A DNA stretch of 64,000 nt from Acidithiobacillus sp. HP-2. Its GTDB lineage: Bacteria; Pseudomonadota; Gammaproteobacteria; Acidithiobacillales; Acidithiobacillaceae. Within the stretch, counting starts at the first letter, position 1; each line of letters starts with the position of its first letter. Positions 15,969 to 24,365 of the stretch are shown here, piece after piece. The position numbers and the translations under genes are program-made. Location of the stretch: the NCBI RefSeq assembly GCF_015100155.1, contig NZ_JACKZA010000002.1:1-64000 (forward strand). The letters are read 5' to 3'. The notes under the pieces are model-generated. The model saw only the letters and a program-made list of their open reading frames with translations, searched no databases and was not told the origin of the DNA.

Positions 15969-17606
15969 ATGATTTCAACGACTCCCGTACCTCTTCCCAC
16001 CAGCCCGGACGCTTTGCGCGATCTGGTGTTGAGCCTGCTGCAACAACAGGAGGAACAAGAGGCAGAACGCACCCGGATCATCGCCCAACAGCAAGCGGCC
16101 ATCGCCCTGCGCGATGAAACCATTGCCCGCCTGGAAAGCACCATCGCCAAACTGCAGCGCTGGCGATTCGGTCGCCGTTCGGAAAAACTCTCTCCCGACC
16201 AGATCAGTCTCTGGCAAGAAGCGCTGGATACCGAAATCGCGGCGATGGAAAGCCTCCTCGAAACCGTTCTGGAAGATAGCGCAGCCGTGACCGCTGGTCG
16301 TGCAGAGGGAGCAGCCGCCGACGCGCAGGCCGTAACGGTCCCTGCCCATCCCGTACGACGCCACCCCGGCCGCATGGCGATCCCCGCCCATCTGCCCCGG
16401 GTGGAAGTGCATCACGATCCCAAGACGTGCACGTGCGCGCAATGTGGGGGGCCACTCGAAACCATCGGAGAAGAGATCAGCGAAAAGCTGGATTATATCC
16501 CCGGACGCTTCCAGGTGATTCGCCACATCCGCCCCAAACTGGCCTGCCGCCCCTGCGGTACCCTTGAAAGTCCGGCATTACCGGCCCAGGTGATTGACAA
16601 GGGCTTGCCCACGGCGCGCATGGTGGCTCAGGTGATGACGGCGAAACATGTCGATCATCTGCCTTTGTACCGGCAGGAAACCCAGTACCAGCGAGCGGGC
16701 GTACCGATCTCACGCGCTACCCTCTGCAGTTGGCTGGGTCAGGGCGAGTACTGGATCAGCCTGCTCGCCGAAGCCTGCAAAATGGCCTTGCTGGAAGGAA
16801 AGATTCTGCACGCCGACGAGACGCCGCTGCCGGTCCTCAACCCCGGCAGCGGCAAGACGGACAAAGCTTATCTCTGGGTGTATCGCAGTCAGGCGGATGC
16901 CCCGCATCCCATCGTGATCTTTGATTACGCCCCGGACCGTAAGGGCATTCACCCGCAGCACTTTCTGGGCGACTGGCAAGGCATCCTCCAGACCGATGAC
17001 TATGGGGGCTATGATGCCCTCTACCGCAAGGAACAAGTCACAGAAGCCGGATGCTGGGCACATGTCCGCCGCCACTTCTATGACGTGGAACAGCGCGGTC
17101 CCAGTCCGGTAGCCCAGAAGGCGTTGGCCTGGATCGCCAAACTCTACGCCATTGAGACGGAGATCAAGGCATCGCCACCGGATCAGAAAGTGGTCGCCCG
17201 GCAGCAGCGTGCTGGCCCCCTGCTGGAAGCCTTCCATATCTGGCTCACGGAAACCCAGATGCAGGTGGCACCGAAAAGTGGCATCGCTCAAGCCATCGGC
17301 TATGTGCTGAAGCGTTGGAAGGCGCTAACGCTCTACCTCGAAGAAGGTCAGCTCAGCATCGACAATAATCCGGTAGAGCGGGCGCTGCGGGGCGTGGCCA
17401 TTGGTCGCAAGAATTTCTTGTTCGTGGGCAACGACGCTGGTGGTGAACGGGCCGCGTCCTTCTACAGCATCATCGAAACGTGCAAGCTTAACGGTATCGA
17501 GCCCTTCGCGTACCTCTGTGATGTCCTCGAAAAGCTCCCGACCTGGCCCAACAAAAAACTCCACGAACTCTTACCGTGGAACTGGAAAAAATCTGCATTA
17601 GCCTGA
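15969..17606 (+). CDS. tnpC: IS66 transposase TnpC
   Basis: This is the 545-residue DDE transposase. An N-terminal coiled coil (residues 20-70) is followed by the RWRFGRRSEKL motif, a zinc-ribbon (CTCAQC at 154-159 and CRPC at 193-196), and the catalytic region with HADET (281-285), QTDDYGGYDA (341-350) and the C-terminal DNNPVERALR glutamate. Nothing is missing, so the element should be able to move. The gene starts 49 bp after tnpB. Confidence 0.93.
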   Translation: MISTTPVPLPTSPDALRDLVLSLLQQQEEQEAERTRIIAQQQAAIALRDETIARLESTIAKLQRWRFGRRSEKLSPDQISLWQEALDTEIAAMESLLETVLEDSAAVTAGRAEGAAADAQAVTVPAHPVRRHPGRMAIPAHLPRVEVHHDPKTCTCAQCGGPLETIGEEISEKLDYIPGRFQVIRHIRPKLACRPCGTLESPALPAQVIDKGLPTARMVAQVMTAKHVDHLPLYRQETQYQRAGVPISRATLCSWLGQGEYWISLLAEACKMALLEGKILHADETPLPVLNPGSGKTDKAYLWVYRSQADAPHPIVIFDYAPDRKGIHPQHFLGDWQGILQTDDYGGYDALYRKEQVTEAGCWAHVRRHFYDVEQRGPSPVAQKALAWIAKLYAIETEIKASPPDQKVVARQQRAGPLLEAFHIWLTETQMQVAPKSGIAQAIGYVLKRWKALTLYLEEGQLSIDNNPVERALRGVAIGRKNFLFVGNDAGGERAASFYSIIETCKLNGIEPFAYLCDVLEKLPTWPNKKLHELLPWNWKKSALA

Positions 17607-17647
17607 TTGGCGCCAATCCGCAAGGGTGGGTTCGCTGAACGCTTACG

Positions 17648-18097
17648 ATGAAGGTTCACCCGATGGGTGAAGCAGAAAAACACCCGCAGAAGGCTATTCC
17701 GGCGGCGGTGCAGACCATGATAGTTGACACCCTGGGCGGTCGTATTCAGGTATCCTGGGACCAGGAATCTGCGGCAACGCCCATGGGCCAGATGGTGTTT
17801 TTTGCCGCCTATCTGGAGACCACGGGTCTGTTTGACACTTGGGTGGAAGAAAGTCCCTTGCACTACACCAGCCCCAATGCCCCACAGAAACGGGACGTGC
17901 TGGGGACCTTGTTCCTCTCTATTCTGGCGGGTCACCGCCGCTATGCCCACGTCACGGCGTTACGCAGTGATGGCGTGAGTCCCAATATTCTGGGGATGGG
18001 CAAGATCGTCAGTGAAGACGCCCTACGCCGGGCGTTAGGCAAAATCCCCGAAGCCGAAGGGACGGAATGGATGCGTGTCAGCGACAATATTGAATGA
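17648..18097 (+). pseudogene. N-terminal fragment of an unclassified IS transposase
   Basis: The 149 codons start at the ATG shared with the IS66 target duplication. The segment VLGTLFLSILAGHRRYAHV and the following LRSDGVSPNILG region look like the N-terminal part of a DDE transposase, before its catalytic core. The frame ends at 18097 with unrelated sequence beyond, so the C-terminal half is lost. The start MKVHPMGEAEKH matches a second truncated copy at 24720 (MEVYFTGETQKY). I could not assign the IS family. Confidence 0.5.
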
Positions 18098-18221
18098 CAT
18101 CGCTCGGCGCGGCACCGAAATTACCTACCCTCCGACCGTAAGTATACATGTCGCAGCGAACTCTATCCTCGTTCGTCGAGAACCGGCGCGGACGACATAA
18201 ATCAAGACATCGCGTTCTCGT

Positions 18222-18404
18222 TCATACACCCACGAAGCCTACCCGAGCATTTACAGGATCGACATGACGAGCCGCGAAGATGAGCAGGCCCAACAAGAAA
18301 CAAGGTAACGCTCCGAAAAGCAGTGCTGCCCATTGCCAGTCGCTTCCCGTACTAAGCATCGTGGTCGCGCACGCTCCTGAAATCACCGCACCAATTGGCC
18401 CCCC
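18222..18404 (-). pseudogene. C-terminal remnant of an MFS transporter
   Basis: The minus strand reads GPIGAVISGACATTML, then SDWQWAALLFGALPCFLLGL and the tail AARHVDPVNARV before a stop. This is typical of the last two helices of a major facilitator transporter. Upstream (at 18408-18410 and beyond) the frame is closed. Only this 60-residue piece survives. It lies on the left flank of the IS630 element. Confidence 0.55.
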
Positions 18405-18449
18405 ATTCTATTTCATTCTCCGGCGTAGACCGAGTCTCGATGGAGGTTA

Positions 18450-19508
18450 TTAATCCGGCCTTAAAATACCCGACATAGCATAGCGGGCAGAAGGATGGCG
18501 AAAATAGCTGGCGACCTTTTGTGGCATTTGGCACAGACGATCCATGAAAGCCGTTGCCTTTGCCATTAAAGAGTTTTTGTCCGTGCTGACTGCACCTGTG
18601 CGCAGAGCAGTTTTGAAATTCCGATTCAGGTATTCGTCGGGGTTGGATTCTGGCGCGTAGGGCGGCAGAAAGACCAGTTCAATGCGGTCTTTTTTATCTG
18701 CCAGCCAAGCCGTTACCACTTTGGCATGATGCACCCGCAGATTATCGACGACCAGATAGATTTTCTGGGGCGCGTCCTGAATCAAGGCGGTGAGAAAAGT
18801 GATGAAACGCTCCGCATCAATGCTGCCTTCGACAATCTGGAAAGCGACTTTGCCCTGCGGAGAAATCGCCGAGATCATGGAGAGCGTGGTCCATCGGGCG
18901 GGAACCGCCAATACCGGCGTTTGTCCCCGAGGCGCATACCCGCGCACCCAATGGGCATCTTCCTTGACGGCCGTCTCGTCCCCCCAATAAATCACCGCTC
19001 CCTCTTGGGCCGCTTGCGCGCGCAGGCGGGGATAATCCTGTTCCAACCACTGACGGACTGCTTCTGGATTCTGCTCCAATGCCCTTTTGACAGGGCGTTG
19101 CGGAGTAAAGCCCCAACGTTTGAGATACTTACCCACCAGACGCTCCTGTAGATCCACCCCAAAATGGTCTCGAATCAGCGCGCGTATCGCCGGTCGCGTC
19201 CAGAGCGCAAAAGGCAACTTTATTTGCTGAGGGTTACCCTTGACGATCTGATCGCGTATCCAGGCCTCGGCGGCCAGGGTCAGTTTGCGACAGGCACCTA
19301 CCGGCCGACCTCGGCGCTTCTCTCCCAGCCCTTTTTCTCCTTCTGTACGCGCCCGCGCCAACCAGCCTTTAATGGTCGTGGGATGTGCGCCAGATACCTT
19401 GGCCAACTCTTTCACGCTCATCCCGGATTGCTTGCGCAGACGAACCACCATCTGGCGAAGCATCTGCCTCCCTTCCATCGTCAAACTGCGCACGTCGATC
19501 CTTTCCAT
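18450..19508 (-). CDS. IS630-family transposase
   Basis: This is a 352-residue transposase with an N-terminal helix-turn-helix (SVKELAKVSGAHPTTIKGWL), an HTH_29/winged-helix segment (IRDHFGVDLQERLVGKYLKRWG) and a DDE core: IYWGDETAVKED, YLVVDNLRVHHA and LPPYAPESNPDEYLN. It appears complete; its stop codon lies within the terminal repeat of the element. GGAAAGGA precedes the ATG. Confidence 0.92.
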   Translation of the reverse strand: MERIDVRSLTMEGRQMLRQMVVRLRKQSGMSVKELAKVSGAHPTTIKGWLARARTEGEKGLGEKRRGRPVGACRKLTLAAEAWIRDQIVKGNPQQIKLPFALWTRPAIRALIRDHFGVDLQERLVGKYLKRWGFTPQRPVKRALEQNPEAVRQWLEQDYPRLRAQAAQEGAVIYWGDETAVKEDAHWVRGYAPRGQTPVLAVPARWTTLSMISAISPQGKVAFQIVEGSIDAERFITFLTALIQDAPQKIYLVVDNLRVHHAKVVTAWLADKKDRIELVFLPPYAPESNPDEYLNRNFKTALRTGAVSTDKNSLMAKATAFMDRLCQMPQKVASYFRHPSARYAMSGILRPD

Positions 19509-19555
19509 GCTCTATATATTATCACAGGATGTTCGGGTATTTACATGCCGTATTA
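18451..19555 (-). mobile_element. IS630-family insertion sequence
   Basis: The element is about 1.1 kb. Its ends are imperfect inverted repeats: TAATCCGGCCTTAAAATACC on the left, and on the right the complement of TAATACGGCATGTAAATACC, both continuing CCGA(A)CAT. A TA dinucleotide lies at each outer end, as expected for IS630 insertion at TA. It splits an oxygenase-like gene on the right from unrelated sequence on the left. Confidence 0.8.
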
Positions 19556-19913
19556 ATAAACCGAGCATCTCGCGCCAGAAATCCTTGTAAGCCTCACTGT
19601 GCAATTCGTGAATAAAATCCCTCCAGCTGGGCGTCAGGACTTTCTCCAGCGCTGGTCGATATTGCAGTGCGAGACGATCATGGCTTGCTTGCCCGTGCGC
19701 TCTTTTGTAACCCATTTGGGATTCAAAAAGAACGGGATCAGGAAGATCCTTGCAGAGTTGGTCAAACTTTTCCGGATAAAGAAAATCCGAAATACGGATC
19801 CATGGGTAAGGCTGCGTATGTCGAAATTCTTGGGATTGGGCACCCAGCCTGTCCATAACCGATTTGTTGATTACATCCATAAATGCTATCCGAAATGATC
19901 TGCTATTGCTCAC
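19556..19913 (-). pseudogene. 2OG-Fe(II) oxygenase-like protein, N-terminal part, cut by IS630
   Basis: About 119 residues remain. The segment PYPWIRISDFLYPEKFDQLCKDL split by LPDPVLFE matches the opening of prolyl-hydroxylase-like 2-oxoglutarate/iron oxygenases, in which a short strand and the DFL motif precede the jelly roll. The HxD…H iron ligands come later in such proteins and are lost here. The frame reads straight into the IS630 end. Start is either GTG at 19913 or ATG at 19880; neither has a good ribosome-binding site. The C-terminal half is not found on the far side of the IS. Confidence 0.5.
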
Positions 19914-20052
19914 CCGCCTAAGACCATTATATCGCTAGCAAATTCCAGGTGATTCTGCAGTGAAAGGCTTCAAACAAAACCGTGAACAATCATCGCCTCG
20001 TCAAGTTCGACCCCGACTGGCAGGGAACTTTCTGATAGGAACTCCGGTCTTT

Positions 20053-20085
20053 TCGGATGGAAGAACACTTCCATCCGATTGTTTT
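20053..20085 (+). terminator. Strong hairpin with U-rich tail upstream of a secreted-protein gene
   Basis: TCGGATGGAAG (20053-20063) pairs perfectly with CTTCCATCCGA (20068-20078) around the loop AACA, followed by TTGTTTT. No plus-strand gene ends just upstream, so it either terminates a short untranslated transcript or acts as an attenuator for the gene starting at 20120. Confidence 0.6.
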
Positions 20086-20119
20086 GGTCCCAGGGTTTTT
20101 TACAGCAAGGAGGATAGTC

Positions 20120-20686
20120 ATGAAAAGAAACCCTCTCTCGAAAACAAAACGCCAGTGGCTTGCCTTGGCGAGCTTGCCCCTTCTCGGTGCGACTATGGCC
20201 TTACCCCTCGCCCATGCGGCGACAGCTTATGTTTCAGTGGATGGCCATTCGATTCCCGTTTCTGCGGAAAACAAAACTATTCATATTCCCGGTGGTGTCA
20301 TCCAAATACAAACGGTCACTTGGGGGGCACAAGGTCATCCCGGACATTTGCAGGTGACTGCCAGCCATCTCTCTCCAGTACAGGCGCAAGCGCTGATCAA
20401 TCGGAGTTTGTGGCAGATGCGCTCCATGCAGGTGGCAATGGATCGACAGATCGCTCAAATGAATCAGCTCATGCGGGTATCTTTTGGTCCTTTCATCGGT
20501 CCAGCCTTCAACTTCCCTGAACCGGTCATGATGACCCGATTGTTTTTGCCTGGAACGGAGATGAGGACGCCCATTCAGACATCCCATGTACTGGCAGCCC
20601 CCATAAATCCCTTGGCCAGTCACGAGATCCTGTCAGTACGCTGGAAGCATCCTGAGAAAATAGATCATCCTAAATTGCCTATTTGA
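20120..20686 (+). CDS. Hypothetical periplasmic protein
   Basis: This encodes 188 residues. A signal peptide (basic start MKRNPLSKTKRQ, hydrophobic core, cut near AHA|A) is followed by a beta-rich part (AYVSVDGHSIPVSAENKTIH, then HIPGGVIQIQTV), a helical part (ALINRSLWQMRSMQVAMDRQ) and a proline-rich end. AAGGAGG before the ATG at 20120 sets the start. No catalytic motif is recognised. It may form a set with the other small exported proteins that follow on the same strand. Confidence 0.65.
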   Translation: MKRNPLSKTKRQWLALASLPLLGATMALPLAHAATAYVSVDGHSIPVSAENKTIHIPGGVIQIQTVTWGAQGHPGHLQVTASHLSPVQAQALINRSLWQMRSMQVAMDRQIAQMNQLMRVSFGPFIGPAFNFPEPVMMTRLFLPGTEMRTPIQTSHVLAAPINPLASHEILSVRWKHPEKIDHPKLPI

Positions 20687-20820
20687 TAGCATTACGAGAT
20701 ATACCCCAAAGACCAGCTCGCGGTGTCTGAACACGAGCAGCAGATGATGTCGGCGAATACTCCAAGGACCTCTTGGAATCAGGCATCTGCCGTGAATTCG
20801 TTGCTGTTTTGACGGATTCA

Positions 20821-20842
20821 GCCCCACGTCACGGGGCATTTT
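20821..20842 (+). terminator. Short GC hairpin with T-run
   Basis: GCCCC (20821-20825) pairs with GGGGC (20833-20837), followed by ATTTT. It lies between two genes for exported proteins and may end the first transcript. The stem is short. Confidence 0.35.
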
Positions 20843-20861
20843 CCTATACCAGGAAGGTGCT

Positions 20862-21275
20862 ATGTCCACGCTCTTATGTCGCCAGTGCATTTGCTACGTT
20901 GCTTTTGGTCTCACCGTAATTCCCGTTGCAGCAACGGCTGGTGAGTTAGTGGTTCATCACGTCCCCGAATTTCGAGTGCATGTAACGGAGATGCCAAAAT
21001 CAGTGGCAGGAATGTCTTTGAATAAACTTGTAAAATGGGCGCATGCTGGAGATTCTGCAGCAGAAAACGCCTTAGGTGTGCGCTACTTTTATGGGAGAGG
21101 GATTCCAAAAAACCAGCAAAAAGCAGATATCTGGTTTCGTAAGTCGGCAGAATCCGGAAACGCCAATGGGGCTTTTCATCTGGCCTTCGCCTACAACTTC
21201 GGCGAGGGTGTACCAACCAACACGCATAAAGCCGTTTATTGGTGGCAACAATCTGCAAAAGATCGCAAGAAATGA
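20862..21275 (+). CDS. Exported Sel1-like repeat protein
   Basis: This is a 137-residue protein with an N-terminal signal peptide (cut near VAATA|G). Residues 50-135 hold two to three Sel1-like repeats with the signature LGVRYFYGRGIPKNQQKADI, then WFRKSAESGNANGAFHLAF and AVYWWQQSA. SLR proteins mediate protein-protein contacts, often in envelope or stress signalling. GGAAGG precedes the ATG. Confidence 0.75.
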   Translation: MSTLLCRQCICYVAFGLTVIPVAATAGELVVHHVPEFRVHVTEMPKSVAGMSLNKLVKWAHAGDSAAENALGVRYFYGRGIPKNQQKADIWFRKSAESGNANGAFHLAFAYNFGEGVPTNTHKAVYWWQQSAKDRKK

Positions 21276-21284
21276 GCCAATTTT

Positions 21285-21470
21285 GTGCTCAAGCGTACCT
21301 TGAAGATCCTTGCGGTAGTTTTATTCGCGGCCTTCTGGGGATTCTGGATTGGTCATCAAGGCCACACCCATATAGAACGGCTTTTTGAGCCCAACAAGAG
21401 TCGCCCCCTCTTCGTTGGCACGCCATCAAACACACTCTCAACAATGCAAAAGACAAACAAAGCAATGTAA
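21285..21470 (+). CDS. Small membrane-anchored protein (GTG start)
   Basis: The 61 codons start at GTG, ten bases after the Sel1 gene stops. A hydrophobic helix (ILAVVLFAAFWGFWIG) anchors a short hydrophilic tail. It has no known domain. Translation could be coupled to the gene before it. The ribosome-binding site is weak, so confidence is low. Confidence 0.4.
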   Translation: MLKRTLKILAVVLFAAFWGFWIGHQGHTHIERLFEPNKSRPLFVGTPSNTLSTMQKTNKAM

Positions 21471-21808
21471 GCTCTCTAGAGCGAAAATGATCATGCATCC
21501 TGTAAATACTTCCACCTCAGGTAGTTGGGCAAAAAGGCTGCGTCTACCTCTTGTATGGGGCATCTATTCCATTACTTACAGCAGCATGTCAATGAAGTAA
21601 ATTGGAGGTAACAAGACATCATCTTCTCATGATTGGTTCCTGAATATCCCCATTTTCTCCAGCATTTCACGACTCTTTTTAACACAGGCGCTTTCGGCTC
21701 CTGTGGCACACTTTCCCGGCTTTTATTGGCTTCAAGCATTTATCTAGAAAGCTATCGAGGCTTCTGGAGGAAACGGATTCCATTCGCTTAGATGCTATTG
21801 TGCAGCTC
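21471..21808. other. Gene-free stretch before hsp20
   Basis: No gene can be supported here on either strand. The sequence has many stops in all frames. The only clear signal is the sigma32-type promoter that begins at 21809. Confidence 0.4.
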
Positions 21809-21839
21809 CTTGAAATTTTAGTGGAGCGTACCCATAAAT
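21809..21839 (+). promoter_or_regulatory. Sigma32 (heat-shock) promoter of hsp20
   Basis: The -35 box CTTGAAA (21809-21815) and the -10 box CCCATAAAT (21831-21839) are separated by 15 bp. This matches the enterobacterial heat-shock consensus CTTGAAA-N13-17-CCCATnT. It lies 65 bp before the hsp20 start codon. Confidence 0.8.
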
Positions 21840-21903
21840 CTTTCAGCCTGAGAGCAGGCTATGATTGTTAAAAGGTTATTGTCATAAGATGGAGGTATAC
21901 ACC

Positions 21904-22350
21904 ATGGCTAAAGAAGTATCCCGTCCCACGGTTATGGATGTGCGTCCGACTGATCCACTGGAAGGCGTACTTGACACGTTTATGCCCGGATTCTTTTCCC
22001 CGGCATCTTTACGTAGACAATCCTATCCACAGGTTGCCAATATAGATGTTATTGACCGGGATGACGCCTTTATTCTCAAAGCTGAAATACCCGGTGTTGA
22101 AAAGAACGATCTGGATATCCAGGTGCATGGTAACCAAGTTTACCTTGGTGGTGTGAAACAAGAGGAGAAAACGGAAAAAGACGCGAACTATGTATATCGT
22201 GAACGGCATTACGGCGAGTTTTCCCGGACGATTCAACTTCCGGTGGATATCAATAGTGATCAGGTAAAGGCGACCTTTAAAGATGGTGTACTTGAATTGG
22301 TACTGCCAAAAACGGAATCCGCCAAGCGGAAGAGGATCACCATTTCCTGA
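21904..22350 (+). CDS. Small heat-shock protein, Hsp20/alpha-crystallin family
   Basis: This is a 148-residue ATP-independent holdase. The alpha-crystallin domain spans about residues 40-140, with PQVANIDVIDRDDAFILKAE and LPGVEKND-like text (IPGVEKNDLDIQVHGNQVY), an arginine-rich YRERHYGEFSRTIQLP strand and the C-terminal DGVLELVLPK motif. The tail ends KRKRITIS. The ATG at 21904 is chosen because GGAGG lies eight bases upstream. A sigma32-type promoter lies directly before it, so it should be induced by heat or misfolded protein. Confidence 0.93.
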   Translation: MAKEVSRPTVMDVRPTDPLEGVLDTFMPGFFSPASLRRQSYPQVANIDVIDRDDAFILKAEIPGVEKNDLDIQVHGNQVYLGGVKQEEKTEKDANYVYRERHYGEFSRTIQLPVDINSDQVKATFKDGVLELVLPKTESAKRKRITIS

Positions 22351-22499
22351 GCGATCTGGAATGGCTTCTGGTTTACCGGAAGCCATTCCGACTTGTTTGT
22401 CTGCTGAGAAAGGAGATTCACATGGCTATACCAATGAGAGTATTCAGTACCGGAATTGATCCTGATGACTGAATCCCTCGCCGGTTTACGCAACAGCAA

Positions 22500-22891
22500 C
22501 CCCGCCTATTTTCTGGCAACACGTGCCAGAAGGAACCAAAAGTCTGATAGGGATCGGACCCATTCGCCGGGAACGGATGGTTACCACCTGGGCAGACCAG
22601 AAAGTAATCAGGGAGATCATGCTGTTCCTGCATACCCATGGTGTTGGGACCGCCCGCGCTGTGCGGATTTTTAAAACTTATGGCATTGCTGCTGTTCGGA
22701 TAATGTCATAAGAACCCTAAAGGCTGGCTCGGGACATACACGAAAGAGGCTTCAAAACGGCCGATACCATCGCCATCAAACGGGTATCGCACAAAATGCA
22801 CCCATACGGATACGGGCAGGTATTTCCTATGCACTGATGATAGAAGCCGGGGGTGCTACCTGATATTCGGCCTGTGATGCATGGCGATAAG
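22500..22891 (+). pseudogene. Decayed RecD2-type helicase gene fragment
   Basis: In shifting frames the plus strand reads LIGIGPIRRERMVTTWADQK, then VIREIMLFLHTHGVGTARAV and RIFKTYG, then (after a stop) RLARDIHERGFKTADTIAIK, then IRIRAGISYALMIEAG. This is the ordered N-terminal region of RecD2/RecD-like helicases, containing the helix-hairpin-helix-like GIG motifs that precede the ATPase core. At least two frameshifts or stops interrupt it, and the ATPase domains are absent. Confidence 0.75.
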
Positions 22892-22935
22892 CCTAATAGT
22901 GGAAGGAGATGTTCATCTCATTGTAATAAACTGCA

Positions 22936-24365
22936 TCATAAAAATGGGGAAAATATGCGTGTGCAACCATCAAATAGCCGATGGTGAAATGGCCGTTTCA
23001 AGTATTCGGCATAAGTAAACTGTGTTGCGGAATTTTGATGCGTGCGGAATAACGTATTTATTTTATTGACGAGCAGCGCATTATAGCATTCAACATCGAA
23101 TTCAAAATTAAGCCGAAGACTGCGTTCATCCCAGTTACCAGAACCCATTAATAACCATTGATCATCCACTATCATCAGCTTAGAATGGTTAAAAGGTGGC
23201 GGACATAACCATAGGCGTGCGCCATGCTCAAGGATCTCGTTGATGGTTCCCATAGTGGCTGCTAGTAATATTTTACTGTTGTTTCTGGGGATAAAAATGT
23301 CCACTTCAACTTGGCGATTAATAGCATCACCAATCGCTGCAATCAACACCTCATCAGGGATGAAATATGGTGACATGATTTTGACCGATTTTTGGGCCAC
23401 GTTCAGCGCGGTGAGATAGGAACCTCGCAAGCGTTCCTGCTGTTCATTCGGTCCAGCAGCAATGCCACGCGCCAGCACTCTACCTTCATGCGGGATTTCA
23501 TCTTCCTCTAAAAACCATGGTTCGCCACGCAAAGTCTCCCCGGAGCTGTAAAGCCACTCGTTCACAAACACCGTTGACAGTTGCGCCACTATTGGTCCAG
23601 TAACCCGAAAATGCGTGTCCTGGTGCACCACTTCATCCGGGTTGGACGACCAATAATCGCGATGTATATTGAATCCTCCAGTAAATCCGATGCGACCATC
23701 TACAACACAGATCTTCCTGTGACTCCGTAAATTTAGGAAAATAAACTGGCGAGCCAACAATGGTGAGTTGAATAATGCAAAAGGAATGCCTGCATTACGG
23801 AGTGCATGAACTACAGATGGACGTGTAAGATGTGCCATCACTCCATCCAGTAGCACGCGAATTACAACGCCACGAGCGTGGGCTTGACGCAATTCAGAAA
23901 TAAATTTCACTCCAATGCCATCAGCATGAAAAATATATGTCATTAGCACGATAGATTTTTTGAATAAGCAATAGCTTCTAACATGGCATTATAGGCCGTA
24001 TTACCAGTAAATAATGGCTCAATCTCGTTTCCATCAATCAGGCTTTGTTCTGCAAGCCTATGAATAGATTTTGCTAGAGGAATGTAATACGAAGAGATTT
24101 CATGAAGATCTAGTTTGCCTTCGGTTACAATGAACTTTTCCAAAGTAGGATGGTTGTACCGGTGCAATCCCTTCCGCATTCCAACCGCTTTGCGTTTGAC
24201 GCGATTGATCCCTAACATAAAATAAAAGAAAACCCCTAAATAGGGAGCCAGCCATATAATGACCAACCATAATGCAGCGGCCAATGGGTTACGCTTGTTC
24301 AGAACAACTTTTATTGAAGTAATTATGGAAAGCACAACATAAGTTAGCCATAGAAATATAAGCAT
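22936..24365 (-). pseudogene. cls: Cardiolipin synthase (PLD type), split by a frameshift
   Basis: Two consecutive frames together make a full-length cardiolipin synthase of about 476 residues. The first (24365-23943) encodes two N-terminal membrane helices and the linker (MLIFLWLTYVVLSIITSIKV). The second (23949-22936) encodes both phospholipase-D HKD motifs: SHRKICVVDGRIGFTGG and NHSKLMIVDDQWLLMGSGN. The enzyme condenses phosphatidylglycerol (or PG and PE) into cardiolipin in the inner membrane. The frame breaks at a run of six A (minus strand, 23956-23961); one more A would restore AIAYSKKSIVLMTYIFHADG. It could be a real mutation, a slippage-regulated gene, or a sequencing error. Both HKD motifs are intact. 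Confidence 0.85.

Larger units (their letters stand above)
15170..17646 (+). mobile_element. IS66-family insertion sequence, complete, with 8-bp target duplication
   Basis: The element is 2477 bp. Its left end begins GTAAGCGTCTAAGCAACCC and its right end is the inverted counterpart, ending GGGTTCGCTGAACGCTTAC. The flanking 8 bp GATGAAGG are identical on both sides (15162-15169 and 17647-17654), the duplication length typical of IS66. All three genes tnpA, tnpB and tnpC are open. The perfect duplication and intact genes point to a recent insertion. Confidence 0.93.
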
